Shown here: piece by piece, positions 17,041-24,559 of the stretch | How the letters are laid out: each line of letters begins with the position of its first letter | Numbering within the stretch: the first letter of the stretch is position 1 | DNA from: Gemmatimonadales bacterium | GTDB lineage: Bacteria > Gemmatimonadota > Gemmatimonadetes > Gemmatimonadales > GWC2-71-9 | Assembly: GCA_036265815.1 (NCBI GenBank) | Contig: DATAOI010000044.1 | Span: forward strand, 62,001-126,000 | DNA length: 64,000 bases | Direction of reading: 5' to 3' | Translations under genes and position numbers: made by a program | The notes under the pieces: generated by a model | The model's input: only the letters and a program-made list of their open reading frames with translations | Told to the model about the DNA's origin: nothing | Databases searched by the model: none

Positions 17041-17457
17041 ATGCATTCGCGTCGAGGTTTCACCGCAGGATCGCTGCTGGTGCTGCTATCGCTGGCGCTT
17101 CCCGCGCCGGCGCAGGGCCAGACCACGACGGCGGCCTCCTGGCAGACGAGCCCCGCCTCGCTGCTCAAGAATACGCTCCGGGCAGTGGGCGCCGCACAGG
17201 CGCGTTTCCGTCTCTCCAACCGGACGTACGCGCCGTCCGCCGAGGTGCTCGAGCTGCGGCCGGAGTCGGGGGTGCGGGTGGAGATCCTTGCCGCGAGCGC
17301 CACCGGCTGGCAGGCCAAAGCCACCTACCAGGGGCAGCCGGGGCGGAGCTGCGTGATGTTCGCAGGCTCCGTCGATGGCGCCGAGGCGCCGAGGACCGAC
17401 GAGGATCACGAGATGGCGGGCGAGGAAGGCGTGCCGCTCTGCGATTGGATGCGCTAA
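17041..17457 (+). CDS. Exported pilin-like hypothetical protein
   Basis: 138 residues. The N-terminus '[18 protein letters not shown]' fits a Tat signal (S-R-R-x-F) and also resembles a type IV prepilin leader, but the glutamate expected five residues after the cleavage site is Ser11. The mature part has '[25 protein letters not shown]', very like the start of a minor-pilin globular domain, and two cysteines (104 and 134) that could form a disulfide. The ATG at 17041 is chosen because GGAG lies six bases upstream and the signal begins there; ATGs at 16996 and 17011 are in frame. Its 3' end overlaps the convergent yjbQ by four bases. Confidence 0.6.
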   Translation: MHSRRGFTAGSLLVLLSLALPAPAQGQTTTAASWQTSPASLLKNTLRAVGAAQARFRLSNRTYAPSAEVLELRPESGVRVEILAASATGWQAKATYQGQPGRSCVMFAGSVDGAEAPRTDEDHEMAGEEGVPLCDWMR

Positions 17458-17876
17458 CTGTCCCCCAGCACCTTGATGATCACCCGCTTCCGCCGCTGCC
17501 CGTCCCACTCGCCGTAGAACACCCGCTGCCAGGGGCCCAGATCCAGCTTGCCCGCGGTGACCGGCACGATCACCTCGTGTCCCACCGTCAGGCTCCGGAG
17601 GTGGGCGGCCGCGTTGTCCTCGCCGGTTTCGTTGTGGTGATAGCGGTCGGGATCCCACGGCGCGACCGTCTCCTCCAGCCAGGCGAGAATGTCCTGCCAG
17701 AGGCCCGACTCGTGGTCATTGACGAAAACCGACGCGCTGATGTGCATGGCGGAGACCAGGACGAACCCTTCCGTCACTCGACTCACCCGCACCTGCTCCG
17801 CGACCTCGTCGGTGATGTCGATGATCTCCTGGCGCTTCCTGGTCTCGAACCAGAGATAGTGGGTGTGGGCAACCAT
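17454..17876 (-). CDS. yjbQ: YjbQ / UPF0047 family protein
   Basis: 140 residues, whole-family length. Conserved UPF0047 segments are visible: '[20 protein letters not shown]', the '[18 protein letters not shown]' stretch with several metal-binding-type histidines, and '[14 protein letters not shown]' near the end. Members have weak thiamine-phosphate synthase activity in assays, but the true role is unsettled. It is the last gene of the lysine operon, its ATG overlapping the dapD stop by one base. No functional link to lysine synthesis is evident. Confidence 0.9.
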   Translation of the reverse strand: MVAHTHYLWFETRKRQEIIDITDEVAEQVRVSRVTEGFVLVSAMHISASVFVNDHESGLWQDILAWLEETVAPWDPDRYHHNETGEDNAAAHLRSLTVGHEVIVPVTAGKLDLGPWQRVFYGEWDGQRRKRVIIKVLGDS

Positions 17877-18730
17877 CAGCGCAGCAGCTCCTCCAGCCGG
17901 ACCGCCGTCTCGGTTCGCTCGTCCCGGTACTTGATGATCACCGGCGTGTAGAGTCCGATCCCCGCCTCCCGCCCCGCGCCCACTTTGACCGGCCGGGTGC
18001 CTGGCACCACCACCGCACCCGCGGGGATCTCGAGCGGGCGGTCGCCGTCCCGGCGGTAGACCCGGTCATGCACCAGGTCGAACACGGCCGTCCCGCCCGT
18101 CAGGATCGTACCCGGCGCTAGCACGGCCCGCTCCCGCACGATGGTTCCTTCGTACACTCCGCAGTTGCCTCCCACCAGCACCTCATCCTCGACGATCACC
18201 GGGAGCGCCCCGGCCGGCTCCAGCACCCCGCCGATCTGCGCGGCCGCGGAGAGATGCACCCGGCGGCCGATCTGGGCGCACGAGCCCACCAGTGCATGTG
18301 AGTCCACCATGGTGCCCTGGTCCACGTAGGCCCCGACGTTGATGTACATCGGGGGCATGCAGACGACGCCCGGGGCCACGTAGCACCCATCTCGGATGGC
18401 CGAGCCGCCCGGCACGATCCGGACGCCGTCGGCAGGGCCGATGGGCCGGAGCGCGAAGGTGTCCTTGTCATAGAAAGGAAACGGCCCGCCGGTGGCGGCC
18501 GGCTGGATGCTTCCCAGCCGGAAGCCGAGGAGAATACCGGCCTTGACCCATGCGTTGACCCGCCAGGTGCCATCGGCCGCGCGCTCGGCAGCGCGTACTG
18601 TCCCGGCGTTGAGCGCGGACCTGAGCCGGACGAACGCGGCGCGCGCGGCCGGCTCCTCACCCTTCGGCACGCCAGCCGTGTAGCGCTCGATCTCCTCACG
18701 CAGCGCCGAGCGCTCAGACACCCTCGACAC
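17876..18730 (-). CDS. dapD: Tetrahydrodipicolinate N-succinyltransferase
   Basis: 284 residues. The N-terminal helical part and '[17 protein letters not shown]' are typical of DapD, followed by a left-handed beta-helix of hexapeptide repeats from about 105 to 225 ('[20 protein letters not shown]', '[18 protein letters not shown]'). It transfers succinate from succinyl-CoA to tetrahydrodipicolinate, committing the operon to the succinylase branch of lysine and diaminopimelate synthesis. GTG at 18730 overlaps dapA by 17 bases; a second GTG at 18721 would reduce this to eight bases and is equally possible. Confidence 0.93.
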   Translation of the reverse strand: MSRVSERSALREEIERYTAGVPKGEEPAARAAFVRLRSALNAGTVRAAERAADGTWRVNAWVKAGILLGFRLGSIQPAATGGPFPFYDKDTFALRPIGPADGVRIVPGGSAIRDGCYVAPGVVCMPPMYINVGAYVDQGTMVDSHALVGSCAQIGRRVHLSAAAQIGGVLEPAGALPVIVEDEVLVGGNCGVYEGTIVRERAVLAPGTILTGGTAVFDLVHDRVYRRDGDRPLEIPAGAVVVPGTRPVKVGAGREAGIGLYTPVIIKYRDERTETAVRLEELLR

Positions 18731-19601
18731 CAGCCACCCGAAGCGCGGCGCCCAGTGCCGCGCTGGTCTCGGCGCTCACCGGCACCAGCGGAAGGCGGAG
18801 CGCGTTCCGCACCCGGCCCATCAGGTGCAGCCCGGCCTTGACCGGCGATGGATTGGTCTCCAGGAAGTTGGCATCCATCAACGGAAGCAGCCGGTAGTGC
18901 CACTCGCGGGCCCACTCGAGGTCGCCCGAGAGCGACAGATGGACCAGGCCGGTCATCGATGCTGGCACCTGGTTAGAGACCACCGAGATGAGCCCATCGC
19001 CACCGGCGCTGATCAGCGGCAGCGCGAGCCAGTCGTCTCCCGAGAGCACCGAGAAGTCTGCCGGCCGCCCGCGGAGCAGGTCCATGATCTGCCGGAGATC
19101 GCCACTGGCCTCCTTGATCCCCATGATGTTGGGATGCTCCGCGAGCCGGAGCGCCGTCGCCGGCTTCAGGTTCACCGCGGTGCGGCCCGGCACATTGTAG
19201 AGGCAGACCGGCCTGGTGGAGGCGTCGGCCACCGCCATGAAGTGGCGGTACAGGCCGTCCTGGGTGGGCTTGTTGTAGTAGGGAGTTGCGCTAAGGATGT
19301 AATCGACACCGAGCCCGCACATTCGCCGGGTCTCCTGCACCGCGCGGGCGGTATCGTTGCTGGTGGCGCCCGCCATGATGGGCACCCGGCCGGCGCCAAC
19401 CTCGACCACCAGCGCCACCACCCGCTCGCGCTCCGTGTCATCCAGCGTCTGGGCCTCGCCGGTCGAGCCGCAGGGCACCAGGAAGTCGATGGCCTCGGTG
19501 ATCTGCCATTCGACCAGTGCGCGGAGCGCATCCAGATCGAGCTCACCGGCCTCGGTGAATGGAGTGACCAGCGCCGTACCACAGCCCTGGAACCGGGTCA
19601 T
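18714..19601 (-). CDS. dapA: 4-hydroxy-tetrahydrodipicolinate synthase
   Basis: 295-residue aldolase-type TIM barrel. The Schiff-base lysine is Lys163 in 'GIKEASGD', the catalytic tyrosine is Tyr135 in 'YNVPGRT', and 'PCGSTGEAQTL' near 43 binds pyruvate. It condenses pyruvate with aspartate semialdehyde. The ATG at 19601 overlaps the dapB stop by four bases (ATGA) and gives the classic 'GCGTALVTPF' N-terminus; the longer frame upstream has no similarity. Standard length. Confidence 0.95.
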   Translation of the reverse strand: MTRFQGCGTALVTPFTEAGELDLDALRALVEWQITEAIDFLVPCGSTGEAQTLDDTERERVVALVVEVGAGRVPIMAGATSNDTARAVQETRRMCGLGVDYILSATPYYNKPTQDGLYRHFMAVADASTRPVCLYNVPGRTAVNLKPATALRLAEHPNIMGIKEASGDLRQIMDLLRGRPADFSVLSGDDWLALPLISAGGDGLISVVSNQVPASMTGLVHLSLSGDLEWAREWHYRLLPLMDANFLETNPSPVKAGLHLMGRVRNALRLPLVPVSAETSAALGAALRVAGVEGV

Positions 19602-20305
19602 CCGGGCTCTCCGAAGAGCATTGCCTCGAACGTGTGTACACCAGGGTGGCCCGGCAGCCATTCCGCCGCCGCGAGGGCCCCCGCCGCGAACCCTTCGCGG
19701 CTCCGCGCCACGTGGGAGAGCGACAACGTCTCATAGGGCCCGTCATACGTCACGGCATGGGTGCCAGGAATGGCGCCCGCGCGTACCGAGGTGATCGGGA
19801 ACGGACGGGACGGATCGCTCTGCCGGAGTCCCTCCTGAAGCACGTGGGCGGTGCCCGACGGCGCGTCCCGCTTCGTCGCGTGGTGCTCCTCCAGTATAAA
19901 GGCATCGAACTGGGGGTGCCCGGCCAGCCAGCGGCCCAAGTCGCGGGCGGCGCGGAGGAAGAGGTGAACGCCGACGGAGAAGTTGGCGGCGTGGAGCAGT
20001 GCGCCACCCCGGCGCTCGGCCAGCGCGGCGATGCGGGGCAGGTCTGCTGTCCAGCCAGTGGTGCCGGTGACAGTTGGGATGCCGGCCTCGATGAGCCGCT
20101 CCAGGTTGGCCGGCGCGGCGTCGGGCCGGGTGAACTCGACAGCCACGTCGGCTCCCGCGACCGCGGCCGCCGTGAGGGCGCGGCCACCCGCGTTGTCCGT
20201 GCTCTGGATGATCCGGTGTACCGTATGGCCCCGCTGGTCGGCCAACGCCGCCACCGCTCGCCCCATCCGTCCGTTGCCCACGATCAGGATGCGCATCGAC
20301 GTCAT
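19598..20305 (-). CDS. dapB: 4-hydroxy-tetrahydrodipicolinate reductase
   Basis: 235 residues, slightly short for the family. The Rossmann start 'RILIVGNGRMGRAVAALA' binds NAD(P)H. The signature 'EEHHATKRDAPSGTA' near 140 holds the catalytic His and Lys, and 'RAGAIPGTH' is the second conserved block. It reduces the DapA product to tetrahydrodipicolinate. The ATG at 20305 or the one three codons later at 20296 could be the start. A 21-base gap separates it from lysC, the only junction in this operon without a stop/start overlap. Confidence 0.94.
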   Translation of the reverse strand: MTSMRILIVGNGRMGRAVAALADQRGHTVHRIIQSTDNAGGRALTAAAVAGADVAVEFTRPDAAPANLERLIEAGIPTVTGTTGWTADLPRIAALAERRGGALLHAANFSVGVHLFLRAARDLGRWLAGHPQFDAFILEEHHATKRDAPSGTAHVLQEGLRQSDPSRPFPITSVRAGAIPGTHAVTYDGPYETLSLSHVARSREGFAAGALAAAEWLPGHPGVHTFEAMLFGEPG

Positions 20306-20326
20306 TGGCTCCGGTGATGTGCTGGA

Positions 20327-21679
20327 TCAGCAGGTGCCGAAGAACTCCTGGTGCAGCCGCTGGACGACGCCCGGCCCGTCCTCCTCCCGGACCACGAAGG
20401 TCATGTTGATCGCAGAGGCGCCCTGGGAGATGACCTCCACGTTGGCCGGCTGCACCGCGCGGAAGAGCCGCGCCGCGAGCCCGGCCGTGTGCCGCAGTCC
20501 GACGCCCACCACCGCGATCACGGCGCGCCCATTATCCACCGACACCTCACCCAGCTCCGCCAGGTCGCGCACCACGGCGCCGAGATGGGAGCGCTCCTCG
20601 ACCGTGAGCGAGACGCTGACCTCGCTGCTCGCGAGCACGTCCACTACCACCTCGTGCCGCTCGAACACCTCGAACAGCGCTCGGAGGAAGCCGAAGGCAC
20701 CCAGCATCCGGGGCGCGCGGATGTTGATCACGGTGATACCCCGCTTCCAGGAGATGGACCGGACCGGCGAGTCGCCCATCCGCTCCAGGATGGCGGACGG
20801 CTCGATGGTCGTCCCGGGCCGCCCCGGCTGGGTCGAGTTGAGCACCACGATCGGGATTCCCGCTCGCACCAGCGGCTGCGCGGTGGCCGGATGGAGCACC
20901 GTGGCGCCGAAGGTTGCCAGCTCCGCCGCCTCCTCGTAGCTCGCCTCCGCCAGCGTGCGGGCCGACGGAACGATGCGCGGATCGGCCGTCATGAGGCCGT
21001 CCACGTCGGTCCAGATCTCCACTCGCTCGACCTCCAGCGCGGCGCCCAGCAAGGCCGCCGTGAAATCCGAGCCGCCCCGGCCGAGGGTGGTGGGAATGCC
21101 GGCCGCGGTCGCGCCGATGAAGCCCTGGGTGACGGGAATCCGGCCCGACGCCGTCAGCGGCTGGAGACAGGCCCGCGCGCGCTCGGTGACCACCCGTACA
21201 TCGGGCGCGGCCCGGGTGAACCGCTCGTCCGTGATCATGATCGTGCGCACGTCGACCCAAGTGGCGGGGAGCCCGGCGTTCTCTAGCGCCGCCGCCACCA
21301 GCCGGGAGCTCCAGAGCTCGCCCCGGCCGGCGAGCGCGTCCAGCTCCTGGGGCCGGAGCTGCCGGCCCAGCGCCGGGTGGAGCTCGTCCCGCAGGGCGGC
21401 GGCGTCCTTGGTGATTTCCACCAGCGCGGCTCCGGTGCCGCCGAGGTCCTGGGGGATGTCGTTGTGGCGCGCGAGCAGGCGGCCGATCGCCGCGTCCAGC
21501 CCGCCCGCGTCTCCGCTGAGCACGGGACGGGCGAGGTCCAGCAAGCCATCGGTCACGCCGCCCAGTGCGGAGACCACTACCACCGGACGCTCCTCCTGCC
21601 GTCCCCTGACGATCTCGACCAGCCGCCCGATGGCCGGCCCATTGCCCACCGAGGTTCCCCCGAACTTGGCAATGATCAT
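20327..21679 (-). CDS. lysC: Aspartate kinase
   Basis: 450 residues, the single-function length. 'KFGGTSVGNG' at 5-14 is the kinase signature; 'GFIGATAAGIPTTLGRGGSD' and 'WTDVDGLMTADPR' follow in the catalytic domain. Two ACT domains occupy roughly residues 300-450 ('VINIRAPRMLGAFGFLRALF' and 'VIAVVGVGLRHTAGLAARLF') and are expected to mediate feedback control by lysine or threonine. It makes aspartyl phosphate, the first step to lysine, threonine and methionine. The start overlaps the asd stop by four bases. Confidence 0.95.
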   Translation of the reverse strand: MIIAKFGGTSVGNGPAIGRLVEIVRGRQEERPVVVVSALGGVTDGLLDLARPVLSGDAGGLDAAIGRLLARHNDIPQDLGGTGAALVEITKDAAALRDELHPALGRQLRPQELDALAGRGELWSSRLVAAALENAGLPATWVDVRTIMITDERFTRAAPDVRVVTERARACLQPLTASGRIPVTQGFIGATAAGIPTTLGRGGSDFTAALLGAALEVERVEIWTDVDGLMTADPRIVPSARTLAEASYEEAAELATFGATVLHPATAQPLVRAGIPIVVLNSTQPGRPGTTIEPSAILERMGDSPVRSISWKRGITVINIRAPRMLGAFGFLRALFEVFERHEVVVDVLASSEVSVSLTVEERSHLGAVVRDLAELGEVSVDNGRAVIAVVGVGLRHTAGLAARLFRAVQPANVEVISQGASAINMTFVVREEDGPGVVQRLHQEFFGTC

Positions 21680-22737
21680 GACCCGCGCGTCACCCGTCCC
21701 TCGGCTACCAGGAGCTCCGCGATCTGTACCGCCTGGCCCGCGGCTCCCCGGATGGTATTGTGGCCCAGCAGGACCAGCCGGAGATCGAGAATGGGACAGG
21801 GCCGTACCCGGCCGACCGTCACCGCCATGCCCCGGCCCCGCTCCAGATCGAGCCTCGGCTGCGGCCGGTCAGGGCGCGACTCGACCTCGATCGGGAGCGC
21901 CGGCGAGCTGGGAAGGCAGGCCACCCGTTCGGGGGCACGGAACGCGCTGAGCGCCGCGAGGGCCTCGTCGGGAGTCACCCGGCGACGGAACCCCACGCTG
22001 ACCGCCTCCAGATGCCCGTCCACCACCGCCACCCGGTTGGTGTGCGCGCTCACCCCGAAGGCGGCCGGCGTGACCACGCCGTTTTCCAGCGTGCCCAGGA
22101 TCTTCCGGCTCTCCCGCTCGATCTTCTCCTCCTCGCCGCCGATGTACGGCACCACGTTGCCCACGATGTCCAACGAGGCCACGCCGGGATAGCCCGCTCC
22201 GGAGACCGCCTGCATCGTGGAGACGAACAGCTTTTCGATGCCGAATGCCCGGTGCAGTGGCGCCAGCGCCAGCGTCAGCGCCGCCGTAGAGCAGTTGGGG
22301 TTGGCCAGGATCGCGCCGGACCAGCCGCGGGTCTCCTGCTGCCGCTCCAGCAGGCGAAGATGGTCGAGGTTGGCTTCCGGGATGAGCAGCGGGACGTCCG
22401 GATCCATCCGGTGGCTCCGGGCGTTGGTCACCACCTGAGCGCCGGCCCGCGCAAACGCCTGCTCGATCGGGCCCGCCACCTCGGCGTCGAGCGCCGAGAA
22501 GGCGATCGGGCCGGCAAGGGGGGGAGTACACTCCTGCACCGTGAGCTCCGCAATGCGCTGGGGCAGCGGCACCGCCTCTCGCCAGCGCACCACCTCACCG
22601 TAGCGTTTGCCCGCGCTGGTGGAGGAGGCGGCCACCGCCCCCACCTCGAACCAGGGATGCTCGGCCAGGAGGCGCACGAACTTCTGTCCGACGGTGCCGG
22701 TGGCACCCAGAATCGTGACCGGGATCTTGGCTGTCAT
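21676..22737 (-). CDS. asd: Aspartate-semialdehyde dehydrogenase, archaeal/fungal type
   Basis: 353 residues. 'VTILGATGTVGQKFVRLL' is the NADP site, Cys149 in 'ANPNCSTAALTLAL' is the catalytic nucleophile, and 'SGAGYPGVASLDIVGNVVPY' with 'GEEEKIERESRKILG' are diagnostic of the archaeal and fungal subfamily, not the usual E. coli-type enzyme. Use of this subtype in a bacterial dap operon is known from several phyla. The ATG at 22737 overlaps the previous stop (ATGA). It reduces aspartyl phosphate to the semialdehyde used by DapA. Confidence 0.94.
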   Translation of the reverse strand: MTAKIPVTILGATGTVGQKFVRLLAEHPWFEVGAVAASSTSAGKRYGEVVRWREAVPLPQRIAELTVQECTPPLAGPIAFSALDAEVAGPIEQAFARAGAQVVTNARSHRMDPDVPLLIPEANLDHLRLLERQQETRGWSGAILANPNCSTAALTLALAPLHRAFGIEKLFVSTMQAVSGAGYPGVASLDIVGNVVPYIGGEEEKIERESRKILGTLENGVVTPAAFGVSAHTNRVAVVDGHLEAVSVGFRRRVTPDEALAALSAFRAPERVACLPSSPALPIEVESRPDRPQPRLDLERGRGMAVTVGRVRPCPILDLRLVLLGHNTIRGAAGQAVQIAELLVAEGRVTRGS

Positions 22738-23738
22738 GCCGCCTCGGAGGCGAGGAGATCGGTGGCCAGTCGCACGTAGAGCTCCACGCCGCGCAAGAGG
22801 TCGGCCTTGAGGATATGCTCCTGCGCGGAGTGGGCGACCCGGATCGAGCCGGGCCCTAGCTGATAACCCTCGCCCCAGGCAGCGAGAAACGGGAGATCGC
22901 TGGCGAAGCTCACCACTGTGGTGTCCCACCCGGCCGGAATGACCGACGCCCGGTGGCTGGGCAGCTCGACCGGAAAGGTGACGGAGACGCCGGGTGAGGC
23001 CAGTGCGCGGACGGTTGCCTTGAGTCCCTCGGTGGGCTCTACCGTGCGAATGAGGATCTGTGCGGTGGCATGCGGAGCCAGCACGTTGGGCGCCACGCCG
23101 CCGCCGATGAGTCCGATGTTCAGCGTGGAGGCGCCCAGCAGCGGATCGATGGCCAGCGGCATCCGCCGGATCCGCTCGATGGTATCGAGCAGCATCGCCG
23201 TCGCGCTCACGCCCTCGTCGGGATAGGCCGAGTGCGCCGGCTGTCCGCTGGCCTCGAGATCGACTCGGAGCGAGCCCTTCTGTCCGATGGACAGCCGATT
23301 CTCGGTCGGCTCGCCGTTGATGACGAACCGGCCCCGCGGCCCCAGGTCGGCTGCCACGCGGGCACCATCGGAGCCATTCTCTTCCCCTACGAGGAAGAGG
23401 AGCCCGATCCGGCGCTCCCCCGCAGCGGCCAGTCGCTCAGCCGCCGCCACCATCGCCGCCGCGATGCCCTTGGCGTCGCAGCTTCCCCGACCCCGAATCG
23501 CCTGGTCGTCCTCGCTCAGCGGGAGGTAGGGAGGCACGGTGTCGACGTGGGTGCTGAAGACCAGCGCCGGGGGCTCACGGTAGGCCAGGAGATTGTCCCG
23601 CCCGGCCGTGACCCGCTGGCGAGCGACCCGGTATCCGGCCCCCCGAAGCGCGCTTTCCAGCAGATCGGTGGCCGGACCCTCGGCCCCGGTGGGGGTCTCG
23701 AGAGCCACGAGGGCCCGGGTCAGCTCCAGTGCGTCCAT
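22734..23738 (-). CDS. M20-family deacylase, likely succinyl-diaminopimelate desuccinylase
   Basis: 334 residues, first gene of the lysine operon. M20 metal ligands are all visible: His in 'STHVDTVPP' near 64, Asp in 'RGSCDAKG', catalytic Glu in 'GEENGSDG', Glu in 'NGEPTENRL', and the final His in 'VAHSAQEHI'. A dimerisation lid lies between. Family members include DapE, ArgE and LysK; the presence of dapD in the same operon favours DapE. No strong ribosome site precedes the ATG, and a GC-rich hairpin ends only 12 bases upstream, so translation or transcription into this gene may be regulated. Confidence 0.8.
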   Translation of the reverse strand: MDALELTRALVALETPTGAEGPATDLLESALRGAGYRVARQRVTAGRDNLLAYREPPALVFSTHVDTVPPYLPLSEDDQAIRGRGSCDAKGIAAAMVAAAERLAAAGERRIGLLFLVGEENGSDGARVAADLGPRGRFVINGEPTENRLSIGQKGSLRVDLEASGQPAHSAYPDEGVSATAMLLDTIERIRRMPLAIDPLLGASTLNIGLIGGGVAPNVLAPHATAQILIRTVEPTEGLKATVRALASPGVSVTFPVELPSHRASVIPAGWDTTVVSFASDLPFLAAWGEGYQLGPGSIRVAHSAQEHILKADLLRGVELYVRLATDLLASEAA

Positions 23739-23749
23739 GGAATGAAAGC

Positions 23750-23777
23750 GCCCCGCCGGCGTGGTGCGCGGCGGGGC
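23750..23777 (-). terminator. Leader hairpin of the lysine operon, possible attenuator
   Basis: Nine-base GC stem (23769-23777 with 23750-23758) and a 10-base loop. In the operon transcript it is followed by GCTTTCATT just before the dapE start codon, so it looks like a weak intrinsic terminator or a start-site blocker. Confidence 0.45.
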
Positions 23778-23804
23778 TCCTGGTCGAGGGATAGGCGGGA
23801 CTCC

Positions 23805-23837
23805 TTACGCCGACCGAGCTCCGCTCGTAATAGTCAT
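23805..23837 (-). CDS. Possible leader peptide MTITSGARSA
   Basis: A ten-codon frame lies in the leader of the lysine operon, 30 bases after the predicted start of transcription and 27 bases before the hairpin. It encodes two Thr codons around an Ile codon right after Met, reminiscent of threonine-operon leader peptides. A GTG three codons earlier would add another Thr. There is no strong ribosome site. Chance occurrence of such a short frame is quite possible. Confidence 0.3.
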   Translation of the reverse strand: MTITSGARSA

Positions 23838-23873
23838 CGCCGTCACGCTCGCCGTAGAATTGAGTGAGTGCGC

Positions 23874-23902
23874 AAGTTAGGATAGGGAGTATCGGCGGGC
23901 AA
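23874..23902 (-). promoter_or_regulatory. Candidate promoter of the lysine operon
   Basis: On the minus strand TTGCCC (23902-23897) and TAACTT (23879-23874) are 17 bases apart, predicting a transcript that begins near 23867 with a leader of about 130 bases before dapE. A weaker plus-strand pair, TTGAGT at 23860-23865 and TAGGGA at 23883-23888, could serve the divergent lipoprotein gene, so the two promoters would overlap. Confidence 0.42.
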
Positions 23903-23929
23903 GTGGTTTCCCGCGGAGAGGAGGACCCT

Positions 23930-24559
23930 GTGACCCGTCTCCCATCGGTGCTGCCATTCCTGTTCTGCGTCGGGACCGGCGTGGCGTGCGAATCCGCCTT
24001 CTCTGTGTCTTCTGACGGCATCCTCCACGTCCTCGTCACCTCGTCCGGTTCCGGCTCCGATTCAGACGGCTTCATCCTCACGGTGGACGGCGGCGTGACC
24101 CGCGACATCTCCGCCGGCGGAAACATCGCGCTCGAGGGTCTGTCTCCGGGGACTCATACGGTGCTCCTCTCGGGCATCGCGTCGAACTGTGCGGTGCAGG
24201 GGGAGAATCCGCGTTCGGTAGAGGTGGGTACAGACGGAGGAGCGGCGGTGAGCTTCACCGTGACCTGCCAATCCGTCCCGGCCGACGGATTTCGGATATT
24301 CGTCAGCACGACGGGAGATGCTCCCGACCGGGATGGCTACCGCCTGGCGGTGGCCGGTGTTCCCATCCGGTCGATTCCGATCCAGGCTGAAGAGACGTTC
24401 GTTGGGCTCACGCCCGGGGGACACCTCATCTCGCTCAAGGACATGGCCGAAGGCTGCGTACTGCAGGGCGGAAATCCCCAGCTCGTCGAGGTGCGCCCGG
24501 GGAGGATGGTGGAGGTTCGGTTCGATGTCCTCTGCGGAAACGCCGACCTTACGCCGTAG
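23930..24559 (+). CDS. Lipoprotein with two Cys-paired beta repeats
   Basis: 209 residues. A lipobox 'TGVAC' puts the lipid-bearing cysteine at residue 20. The mature protein is two repeats of about 85 residues (33-113 and 120-202), each with a D-x-DG[FY] strand, an 'LxPGxH' turn, an [NG]C[AV][VL]QGxNP segment and a closing Cys (Cys87/113 and Cys176/202), probably a disulfide. The same module occurs twice in the lipoprotein at 29831-31384. It weakly recalls PEGA or Ig-like modules but no known family was recognised. The GTG start has an excellent GAGGAGG site. Function unknown, likely cell-surface. Confidence 0.7.
   Translation: MTRLPSVLPFLFCVGTGVACESAFSVSSDGILHVLVTSSGSGSDSDGFILTVDGGVTRDISAGGNIALEGLSPGTHTVLLSGIASNCAVQGENPRSVEVGTDGGAAVSFTVTCQSVPADGFRIFVSTTGDAPDRDGYRLAVAGVPIRSIPIQAEETFVGLTPGGHLISLKDMAEGCVLQGGNPQLVEVRPGRMVEVRFDVLCGNADLTP

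Noticed and set aside
23739-23929. Lysine (L-box) riboswitch before the dap operon
   Set aside because: The conserved L-box blocks and five-helix junction were not found; the leader is also too short after the promoter.
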